Assembly (NCBI RefSeq): GCF_050436995.1
Contig: NC_134763.1
Coordinates: 3,038,001-3,102,000, forward strand
DNA: 64,000 bases
Reading direction: 5' to 3'
DNA from: Anticarsia gemmatalis
Taxonomy: Eukaryota > Arthropoda > Insecta > Lepidoptera > Erebidae
Below are positions 1-10,100 of this stretch, piece after piece. Below the pieces are notes generated by a model, which had not been told where the DNA came from, did no database searches, and saw nothing but the letters and a program-made list of their open reading frames with translations. Made by a program: the position numbers and the translations under genes. Every line of letters starts with the position of its first letter. Positions within the stretch are counted from its first letter, which is position 1.

Positions 1-149
1 AGGAAACTCAGGCATAAGTACCTGGCACATACTAGGACTTTACCTACTTATGGGTACGTGAAGATTATTTATATTTAAAAACACATTTTTGTAAAAGGAA
101 ATAATAATATGTTAGGAATGGACAGTGGACTATTATTCTTTCCTCTTAT

Positions 150-300
150 ATCTTATTAACGATATAAAAAACGGATACAAAGTACAACCAGAACCGAAAC
201 TATTTATGGATACACAAATAATATTGTCCTGTGTGAGAATCGAACCCACAATGCTATGGTAGTGGTGCGGCAACCACCTTAACCACTGCTTCACGGAGGC
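150..300 (-). repeat. tRNA-derived SINE, family A, 3'-truncated copy
   Basis: Read on the minus strand, the element starts with GCCTCCGTGAAGCAGTGG (Pol III A-box region). It continues to a B box (GGGTTCGATTCTC) and then a tail matching the other two copies at 50356-50570 and 60001-60197 (TTCGGTTCTGGTTGTACTTTG here). The last part of the family consensus is missing. It lies in the intron just upstream of the first FRMD8-like exon in the window. It is not a working tRNA gene, because no cloverleaf 3' half follows the B box. Confidence 0.8.
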
Positions 301-350
301 CATCGAAGAAAACAACAAAAAAAGAGAAATATGTTTGGTTTACATTTCAG

Positions 351-1249
351 TGCTGCCTTCTTCCAAGGTCAGATAGAACAGCCGGTACGCAGTCTGACAA
401 GCTTGCTGACTCATGAGGACATTCCAGTGCTGGTCGCTGTCAATTCTAATGGAGTTTATGTTATTGATGATACGGAGAGCGTAAGTATATTTTTACCCCT
501 GATTAAATTGAAGAATTAGGATTAAGGGCATTTTTCAAAAGTACTCCATGTATATGTATAAGCTCAGAATATTTATACGAAATTCAAATACCTGATGTCG
601 AGATCAAAATCTCGTAGATATGGTCCACTACTCTTTTTGTCGCTAAAACATTTTAATGTTTCTTCTTTCTTTAATTAATTTTAATATTTTAAAGCTCTTA
701 GTAAAATTGTTGTGTGTTCTTTTCCAGACTGTTTTACTAGGTTTATTATATGAAGAGCTATCCTGGGATATTGGTCTACCGTCAGATGATAACGAGGACT
801 GCCTCCCATGTCTGTTCTTACAGTTCATGGTCGTAGAAAATGGATTACGAGTTTCAAAAATACTACAGGTAAGTTAAAAGACCCACTAATATAAATAGAC
901 CCACTAATACTAACTAAAAATAACCAACATTAAAGCAACTTTAGCCCGTAACCTGACCAGCCTGAAAATAGTTAAAAAATCTAGTCTATTGTTATGATAT
1001 TTGTTAAAAGCTATTTAATGATTCGCGATATTGATTAATGTAAAAGAAACTGCAAAAAACTATAATAATTATAAAAAAATCAAAGTATATTACTGTTTTC
1101 TACAATAACTGAAAAATACGTTTCTGTTCAGGTATTTTCAAAACAAGCTATAATGATGGATACATTGATAGAGCACTTCGCGGGAGAGTACAGAAAGAGA
1201 CTTGGACAAGAAACTCCTAGTGATCACGCCAACTATGACTATCATTCAG
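351..1249 (+). CDS. FRMD8/Bili-like FERM-domain protein, three C-terminal exons (5' end outside window)
   Basis: Three exons join in frame at GT-AG sites: 351-480, 728-868 and 1132-1249. Together they encode about 130 residues of a FERM F3 (PH-like) lobe: AAFFQGQIEQPV, then VAVNSNGVYVID, VLLGLLYEELSWD and ILQVFSKQAIMMDTLIEH. This order and spacing match the end of the FERM domain in vertebrate FRMD8 and Drosophila Bili, as I recall them (FFHGEV, VHVID, LLGLRFQELSWD, SKQAELMSSLIE). From family knowledge, FRMD8 binds iRhoms and stabilises ADAM17 sheddase complexes at the membrane, and Bili modulates Wnt co-receptor signalling. The first exon begins in phase 2, so more exons lie left of the window. 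After 1249 there is either a donor (AG/GTGGGT) or a short read-through ending at TAG 1273-1275. The longer C-terminal tail of the family was not found before 7 kb. The gene converges on DRC7. The family call is firm; the 3' end is not. Confidence 0.85.
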
Positions 1250-1433
1250 GTGGGTCTTCTAAACAGAAATATTAGTTTTTAGATTATTTGTTCTTTTTTC
1301 GTACTTTGTTCCCCTTTATAAAGGCATACCTATATTATGGTATAGTGTATACCTTATGTTACTGAAAAATATCACGAGCTTAAGGACTAGAATAGGTTGT
1401 TCCAGCCGCCCGAAGGCCTTTGACGAGGCTTAA

Positions 1434-2000
1434 AGTAGGGCCGCTGAGTTATTACCGATTTGACACATGACAAATTGACAAAACTAGTGAAGTGGCTGAG
1501 CCAGTAACCCTAATATCATTTTGGAACAGTTTGTTTTTAAATATTCAAGTATAGAATGTAATTAAATAAAATCAAAACCAATAATAGTTAAAGACACAAG
1601 TTCTTCATTAGGTGGAGTATCCTTGATGAAATATAATAAATATCCATATTCCTTATTCCTATATTCCATCAATATTCCTTGAAATAAAAATCATACCTAT
1701 TCCAATGAATTCGGACTGAATACTATTAAGCACATCACTATGAAAACTAGACGCACGAATCCGCACAATGTAACTTTATACAAGCGCGCCAAAGAACAAA
1801 AAATGTTTTCATATTATTTACAAACTATTTTAAGTTTTGAAACAGTGTTTATTGGAAAATTACTTATATGATATTTTGACATAAAGTTTTATATTAAAGA
1901 GGTATTCTAAATCATTCGGCAAATGTGTCGCTCGTGCAAGGTTATATCGATTAATTTAAAGAATAATCTGTCAAATCGGTAATTACTCAGCGGCCGTACT
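1434..2000. repeat. Short DNA element bounded by 32-bp inverted repeats
   Basis: The sequence at 1434-1465 (core GGCCGCTGAGTTATTACC) recurs inverted at 1969-2000 with two mismatches. About 500 bp of AT-rich non-coding sequence lies between them. This is the architecture of a non-autonomous terminal-inverted-repeat transposon. The flanks do not give a clean target duplication (TTAA on the left, ATAA on the right), so no superfamily is assigned. It lies downstream of the last visible FRMD8-like exon. Confidence 0.5.
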
Positions 2001-2135
2001 ATAACCACTGTTATCCTAATTGACAATAACTGGGACCGACGCTTTATGTTCCCTTCAAAGCACGGAGACAGTTCACATATCCCTATGCGGTCGCCCATTT
2101 ACGGAATGACCTTACAACGGCCCGTAGCGGTTTGC

Positions 2136-4354
2136 GTGTGCGTTCGCGCAGCGGAATGTTGTTGAATTTAAAGATATTAATTATGCAGATATTTAGTGTA
2201 TGACGTCGTATAATTGTGTATGGTAAAAAAAAAATTGTGTACGCAGCCATTGTGGAGAAATTCACCAAAAACTGATTCCGCTGGGCGAACGTTGTCCTGG
2301 CGGAACTTATTTTAATCCATAGACTTTAGAAGAAAAGAGGTGTGTCCAAAAATTAGTGTGTATTTGTGTGTAATTGTGTATGTATGAATAAAATGAGTGC
2401 ATGCATAAACTTCGGAGAAATTCAAGTTTCCGCTACGCGAACGTTTGGCCATTAGCTAGTTTTCATATAAAGCGCTTACATAGAGAGCTGTAGATTTTTA
2501 CATACGTTGTTTTGAATTTGTTTATATTTGTTTAAAAAACAGATTTAGAAAAAATCGTAGGGCTTAAAAGATAAAAATATAAACGTAAAATACACTTAAT
2601 AGGTCTTAGTTCTTAAAGTATGCACTTTGGGGTCTAGATTTTCACGTTTATACAAACCTTGTAAGTATCTGAAACATGTTGCCAAGTATCAATGATGTTC
2701 CGTTAGTAATTAAAGAGTTAAAGGACAATTTTACCATGAATAGATCACTGTTTACAAAACAGTCAAATATCACGACGTTCTAAAGGAATTGCATGGTAAA
2801 ATGTATGCCAAAAATTAGTTTATTCATTCAACTATTCACATGCAAAATTTCATGTCATTAAATTTAGTAATTAAAGAAATCAATTAAAATACTGACGAAG
2901 CATCGAAAACCTACATAACCCGACCAAGTTCGGATAGCTACAAAAAAGCGTCCATGCAATATATTTAGGTAACATCCCAAAATTTACCGTATAATACCGG
3001 TATTGAATTGGTATAGGTGATAACACAATTGTTGTTTCGATATAATTTAAAGGTCATTTATTTTTGTACACCAAATTGTTGTTCAATTGTTCCGATTTTT
3101 CAGCTCCAGAATTGACTGGAATAATTCCGGAGTTCCGATAGGTATTCACATTTTTTAAAAGTTAATATTTTGATTTAATTATATTCTTGTGAACGCACGT
3201 AATTTAACGTCTGTGGAATATTCCACAAACTGCTAGTCGAACAGGACGCGCGCGGCTTCCCGCTTGAAACGGTACTTCCATCCTTGAAGAAAAGAGAGGG
3301 CAATAATATGTAATACACTTAATAAAAAAAAATTTTGTACACGGATATTTAAATAGAAAAGTACTTGTTAATTGAAGATTAGTTTTTATCGTAGATAGTT
3401 GGGTTATTATTAAAAAAATATTTTTAATTCAAGAAATGCAATTGTTTTATTTTTTCCTAACGCTTGTGTACGGAACTGTACCATATTAGTAAATACTATA
3501 TTGGAAGGTTAAGAACGTCTCTTAGATATATGGCTGGGCCGCTTTTTTGTAGCTATCCGAACTTGGTCGGGTTATGTAGGTTTTCGATGCTTCGTCAGTA
3601 TTTTAATTGATTTCTTTAATTACTAAATTTAATGACATGAAATTTTGCATGTGAATAGTTGAATGAATAAACTAATTTTTGGCATACATTTTACCATGCA
3701 ATTCCTTTAGAACGTCGTGATATTTGACTGTTTTGTAAACAGTGATCTATTCATGGTAAAATTGTCCTTTAACTCTTTAATTACTAACGGAACATCATTG
3801 ATACTTGGCAACATGTTTCAGATACTTACAAGGTTTGTATAAACGTGAAAATCTAGACCCCAAAGTGCATACTTTAAGAACTAAGACCTATTAAGTGTAT
3901 TTTACGTTTATATTTTTATCTTTTAAGCCCTACGATTTTTTCTAAATCTGTTTTTTAAACAAATATAAACAAATTCAAAACAACGTATGTAAAAATCTAC
4001 AGCTCTCTATGTAAGCGCTTTATATGAAAACTAGCTAATGGCCAAACGTTCGCGTAGCGGAAACTTGAATTTCTCCGAAGTTTATGCATGCACTCATTTT
4101 ATTCATACATACACAATTACACACAAATACACACTAATTTTTGGACACACCTCTTTTCTTCTAAAGTCTATGGATTAAAATAAGTTCCGCCAGGACAACG
4201 TTCGCCCAGCGGAATCAGTTTTTGGTGAATTTCTCCACAATGGCTGCGTACACAATTTTTTTTTTACCATACACAATTATACGACGTCATACACTAAATA
4301 TCTGCATAATTAATATCTTTAAATTCAACAACATTCCGCTGCGCGAACGCACAC
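2136..4354. mobile_element. Mutator-like foldback element, 815-bp inverted arms, 9-bp target duplication
   Basis: The left arm (2136-2950) and right arm (3540-4354) are reverse complements of equal length. Every stretch compared base by base was identical, including a 10-base A/T run. The arms enclose a 589-bp non-coding spacer (2951-3539). The element starts GTGTGCGTTCGCGCAGCGG and ends with its reverse complement. It is flanked on both sides by GCGGTTTGC (2127-2135 and 4355-4363). A 9-bp duplication with long terminal inverted repeats points to the Mutator (MuDR) superfamily, as for Drosophila FB elements. No transposase reading frame is present, so it would need to be mobilised in trans. 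The near-perfect arms suggest a recent insertion or gene conversion. Confidence 0.9.
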
Positions 4355-4363
4355 GCGGTTTGC

Positions 4364-5198
4364 AATTAATGTTTTTAAACTCTCGCGACTATAGTCTTTA
4401 AAATATAGCTTGATTAGAATGACAGATGTCAAACTGTTTTGACTAGGGTTGTAGAAGTATTGATCAAAATCGCTAGCGAAAAAATCGAATCTAAAATAAT
4501 TATATTCGATTCAATTATTTTTGAATAAGCTTTTTACAAATTGTTGTTGTGAATCTTATTGTTTAAGCAAAATCGTATAGGACGACCAGCCCTACTTTTA
4601 ACACCGCACGGAGACCTCTCCTAGTTTAGTATTAATTAGGATCAATTAAATAAAACAATGAAATTAAAGTTAAATAAAATTAATTTATTCAGTTAATGGT
4701 GCAAATCTGATGATAGGGATGAGGATGATAGTACTATAGGATGCGCAGTTAATGGTGCGCATCCTAAATCAGTATCATCCTCATCGCTACCATCAGAATC
4801 GCTGGAACAATCTTGGAGATTAATTATTAATTCTTGGTCACGAATAGTATCAAAGTGTACTTCGCGATTAACGATTAATCAGATGATTTACTCTTATCTA
4901 TTGTGTCTCCTCACTAAAATTTTTGCAACATGACGTAGCCTTGTAGAGAGGTTGAAAATTATTAGGTTTATTTTTAAGACTAAAGAAAATAGTACTGATT
5001 TTTAGTTTAAAGGCTGATTGTATTGAATTATTCTGATTTCTTATTGAGGATCCGATTTAAAAAATAGTTATAATGCTAGACAAGACAGATTTTTCGTGTT
5101 TCAATTTGCAATACTCGTTAGACGTCACTACAAAGTTGTGTGCTCTGTTTTGCTTAGAACTGTCATTTTAATCAAGCTATATTTTAAAGAGCATAGTA
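4364..5198. repeat. Older repeat debris interrupted by the foldback element
   Basis: The AAACTCTCGCGACT block at about 4378 is the inverse of a block at about 34226. The block at about 4399-4430 (ending in TAGCTTGATTAGAATGAC) recurs inverted at about 5160-5192, just outside the Penelope remnant. An imperfect hairpin lies at about 4705-4796, with GATGAGGATGATA facing TATCATCCTCATC around GGATGCGCA and TGCGCATCC. Read on the minus strand, that hairpin begins with a Ser/Asp-rich stretch (SDSDGSDEDD) that could be the acidic tail of a transposase. No intact gene is visible. Confidence 0.4.
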
Positions 5199-5940
5199 CA
5201 CATAATATTATAATGCAACGGGTCTTATACGCGATTGAAAATTTAAAGGTTAGGATACCTTATTTGCTGCCCGACGTTTCGATCGCATTACAACGACCGT
5301 GGTCACGAGCTGACTGATGTGGCTGCTAAGCGTCGTCTTCTTGCGGCGCGAGTGTCGACGCCTACCCTTACTTGGTTTTTTTACTTAGTGTACATTGTAC
5401 CAAAAGAACAATAGCTGAAAGGGTCAAGGAACATATCGCAGCTGTCAAGAACCGGCAAGTCAACAAATCCGCGATAGCTGAGCACTTGTTGGAAGCAGGA
5501 ACCAATCACTGGATCGAGCTACATCAACCCCGGGTCCTCTCCACAGATCGTCACTATTACTCCAGGATAGTACGAGAAGCGGTTGAAATCAAAAAATATA
5601 CTAATTTCAACCGTGAAGAGGGATACCGTTTATCATCTACGTGGAATCCTGTCATCAGCAAGTGCAGCCGTCGCCGGCATGATGTAACGCGCCAGTGTAA
5701 AGACGTCGTTAGTGTTGTGTGTCGAAGTACCGACAATTCCGAACAATGTACACTAAGTGAAAACCAAGTGAGGGTAGGCGTCGAAACTCGCGCCGCAAGA
5801 AGACGACGCCTAGCAGCCACATCAGTCAGCTCGTGACCACGGTCGTTGTAATGCGATCGAAACGTCGGGCAGCAAATAAGGTATCCTAACCTTTAAATTT
5901 TCAATCGCGTATAAGACCCGTTGCATTATAATATTATGTG
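5199..5940 (+). mobile_element. Penelope-like retroelement remnant with GIY-YIG endonuclease tail and inverted terminal repeats
   Basis: The left arm (5199-5398) and right arm (5743-5940) are inverted repeats of about 200 bp with only a few differences. The + strand between them (about 5399-5690) encodes AERVKEHIAAV, KSAIAEHLLEAG, IVREAVEIKKY and NFNREEGYRLSSTW. That is the C-terminal half of the GIY-YIG endonuclease following the reverse transcriptase in Penelope-like elements. The reverse transcriptase and the GIY and YIG strands themselves are missing, so the copy is 5'-truncated and cannot move by itself. Inverted pseudo-LTRs are a known peculiarity of Penelope insertions. The open frame continues past the endonuclease into the right arm, to about 5836. 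Confidence 0.8.
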
Positions 5941-7167
5941 ACCTTACAACGGTTGCTTAACTTACAGATTTATCTACCGACCGGTGAGCGCAACTGGCTA
6001 TATAACAATATATTCCATTTATCTACGTCGTATTATATAAAAGTTTTTCTATCTTCAGATTCGGGCAGTATATCCCTCCCACCACTCTCCCGCCCGGACT
6101 CCCCTCAACGTCGCCTTGCCAACAAACTATCACGACTAGCACTGGCCACACACGACGGTCGTGGCAACTTGCTGGGAGGAGCTGGGGACTGGAACACACA
6201 TCTTAACCACCCGCAACCATCGTGGATCTTGCCCAAACATTAACAAACGAAACTTTCCATAAATAACTGTTGAGTCTGGCAACAAAGATAGTCGCGGCAG
6301 CCTACTGGGCGAGGCTGGAGTTTGGAATACTTAACCATTCGCAATCGTCGTGGTTCTTGCACAAACATTAGCTAATATGAAACTATTACAACAGGCTGTC
6401 ATATCTGGCAAGCTTAACCAACAGGAGACTAATATAAATTGAAAGCAGATGCATACATTTTCAATGCCTTTTTCGTCAACTTGCGTACTTGTATGCGGTA
6501 GAGACGATAACTTCTATATTCGGCATTCGTATGATTTTCAAAATTTCATTATACAATTTGCCCTGTTTAAGTGTTCATGGCAATTATTTTTTTGTTATTG
6601 TATTATATATTTTGTGAATGTTAACGTGCAAATTGGTATGTGGCGTTCTAAACAAATAATTTTATTTCGACTAAAGGTTTATTTATTGTAAATAAAAATC
6701 GTTATTAAGAAACGTGTTTTACTTCATAACATTGTATTCAAAATGTCGACAGTAAATTTAAAAGAACAAATTATTATAATACTAAATAACTACTTCATAA
6801 AAACACGACTATTAATTAACAAGGATACATTTATAACTTCGTAAATAATTCAAAGAAATAGAATATAAACTAATTAATCTGGTAGTTACCTACTACAAAA
6901 GGTTTTAATTTTGCTTCTTACTCCCAGAAACGTCACTTACCAGAAAATCGTAGGCATATGATGCAGGGCGTATTTATCTTTTTTTCCTTTAACAGCTTTT
7001 ATCAAATTATACGAGTAAATATGCGAGCACGTGCTCGTACGAGCGTATACGTTTATAATTTTATATACGTTGGTTCGTATACGTACATAAAATAAGTGTA
7101 AGTGTACGCGACCGCCGACAAACTAGCTTCTTACCGAAAATACGGTCGTTTTGACTAAAGGGCTACT
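5941..7167. other. Intergenic stretch between convergent FRMD8-like and DRC7 genes
   Basis: No convincing exon is seen. A diverged tandem duplication is visible: about 6160-6241 and about 6292-6371 share LLGxAGxWNT-type codons and CGTGG(A/T)TCTTGC(C/A)CAAACATTA. The rest is AT-rich. The missing final FRMD8 exon, if it exists, was looked for here and not found. Confidence 0.4.
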
Positions 7168-10100
7168 TTAAGACTTTATTTTAGTAAACGAGCGATGTCC
7201 TTGTTTAATTCTATTGTACTCTCTGAGCAGTGGGTGTTTGTCGAGGTAGTCCATCATGGATTTGAACCGTGGGCCGGACAAGTCTCTGTGACGTGTCAGC
7301 CGTACCTCCAAGCTGTGCACTCTGAAGGATAGTTCAGCGCTGTGAATAAAGTACAATATTTTAGGAACCATTGATTTTTCAGGTAAAAGGTATAACTCGA
7401 AAGAAAAGGGAATTATTAAGAAAGTGGACATTGATCTACCTCTTTATACGGTCCAGTGTATATTTATGATTCCGGTGACAATATATCGTGACTGAAATCA
7501 ACTTGAAAAAGACAGTAATAGAGGGTTGGTATTAACTTTTAAATGTACAAACCTAGCAATGAAGTAGGCAGCTTCCTTTTCTGGAGTAAGTATATACTGG
7601 TTGGCTAAGTACCACAACCTCTTCGCCTTGTATTCCGTGTTGTACTGGAAATAAAAATATTTAGGTATATACTTAGTTACTATATCGTTATATTAACTCT
7701 ATGACTTCATTTGAAACACCATAATGACCAACGTCTGGATCCTAGTATTCTATCTTAGGAAAGAGTTTGGTTGTTTCCACACTGACTAAGAGCATAATGA
7801 GGTGTTCTGTGTGTGTTATGTTCCTTTCACTTTTTTTTTCTGGCTTTATGGAAAACAACTTTCTATAAAATAGTAATGCTATCTATTCGTACCTTATCAA
7901 ACCTCGCTTGCACCAAATTCTGTCGCGCCAGCTGCTTAGCTTTAAAGTCGTTGATGCACTGTTCTCTAACAAGAGTGGCTTCCTTGATAGTGAGTGGTAC
8001 TCCGGTGCCGCGGCCAGAACCGAACATACGCGCCAGGTATGGAGCGAGCGGATCAATCTCTGCTTCTTTCTCTCGCTCTGTCACTTCGGCTTTGCGGATT
8101 TCCTTGAGAATTACCAGAAAATAGTGAATTTAGAAACGCTTTGGCAAATTATAGTGACCTAGTTTCTGGTGACTAATTCTATCAAGATTATATACTATTC
8201 AGAAAATATATTTAGTTAGCTTGCAATTTTCTCAGGTACGGTCATAAACATAACTAAGGACGAATGGTGTAGTTTGGTTCCCAGCTCTTATTTTATAGGG
8301 ACTACTAGACACTAACTGTAATTTTACGCTTTACAATTGAGGACTGGTAGAGCAACCAGTAGGCAAAGAGACAGAACTATCAAAATGGCCAAAAATACTT
8401 TCAAAGATTGCGAATATACATGGAAGAGGTCAAAAATGCTTTTAAACCACTAACCTGTTCTCTCCAGCCCTTCTTCGCGGCCTCATTCCTCTCAGTATCA
8501 AACAGCGCGACGTACAGCAAAGGTTCCGTCAACTCCCTGTGTCTTTGTCGTAGGTATCCATTGATGTCTGTCTCTCGGTCGCGTATGTGTTTGTTAGTTT
8601 TGTACTCATGGTCTATGTTGTCGCATAGCGCGTAGTACACGTCGAGGGGACGGGGTGGTTTAGCGCAAGGATCGGCCTGGAAGAAGACAGCGATGAAATC
8701 ACCGTGCTTTAAGTTTAAGAGGCCTCTGGAATAAAAAAAAGGTTTCTACATAGTTAACAGATTTCTTATGCATTTTAGCAATTGGTTAGAGACCCGAATA
8801 GTGTGGAAGAAGGCTATTAGACTTAAAAAAAATATATTTCTTGATAAGGGTTAGAACATTTTGAGCATGTTTATTACTAGTTAGAGACCTAAATTAACTA
8901 TGGGGACCATGTGTAATGACAGAATTTTGGCTAGAATATGTATTACAGGAGCTTGTTGTATATAATTATAATCATAATCATCATGTTGAAGACGGGCCAT
9001 GGCTACATCGAGAAGAGATGTTTAATTGATAACACAAGAAGATAATTAAGTACAGTGGTGGGAACTTAAACACATAATATTCTACAAGCAGAATCTAGTT
9101 CATCCACATTTTACTATTTCTACGGCCAGTAATAATTCTCAGAGCTAAATAAATAGTAGGTATACGAACAATATAACCAGAAGTCTTATCCGGATAAAAC
9201 AAGATCTTTCCACCCGTCTCAGCCAGGTTTGGTTTGATGAAATGTCTCGTATCATTAGTAACAAAATTATAAGCGTATTGGTATAAAAGTTGCATGGTAT
9301 TCTCCTGCATGTGATAAATCTTCTTCCACACGTCGTTCTTGGCTGGTATAGCGTAGTTACGGCTGTAGGTCTCCGTGATGTCTTTCACTTGACGTTTCGG
9401 CTCTGCTTTCGTACCTTCTGTGTAGATTATTTCACGTGATTCTAGCCTGAAATAAAAATTCCTTGTAGACATATAAAACACACTTACATAACGTCAGGCC
9501 TATTTTTAACCGTAAGAATAGGCAGAGGTGTATGAAATACACTCACGTTTCGCTAATTATTAGGCCAGCCTATTGCCATTAAAAGTTCGTTACCAAACTT
9601 GGTTGGCGTCCGATTGCTGATCATGAGGTCCCGGGTTCGATTCACGTCTCAGGCTAAGTACTTTTTGGGTCTTTTCTAATTTGTATTCAAATATTTTCAG
9701 CAGATGCCCGAGATTTGCTAACGTGCCTGGTAAATGGCTACCCCTATTATATGGGTCATTAATACCTATAAGCATCTTACCGATCATCTCTATCAGTATA
9801 ATGTTCGTCAAAACTGAGAGGAGTGCACACAATCTTGGCGAGATGGTCGATCCTCGCGTAGTAATGGAACTCCAAGGTGCGGTCGCCTTCAACTGATGAC
9901 GTCGGCGCATCCATGGAATATGTGTGTTCTGGAACACATACATAATATTAGATGAAGAATTGCAAAGAAACGTTATTTAATCTTACTGTAATTTGTTGAT
10001 TTAGGTTTTGATTGGTGGTTGTCACAGGCTTTAAATCATCTCTCTTCGCTGCCTGGATATCTTTGCCTGTGTTTGATGTTTGTGATAAACAAAATACGAT

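Noticed and set aside
7813..8124. Plus-strand 103-codon frame
   Set aside because: It is the antisense shadow of a DRC7 exon (8102-7893).
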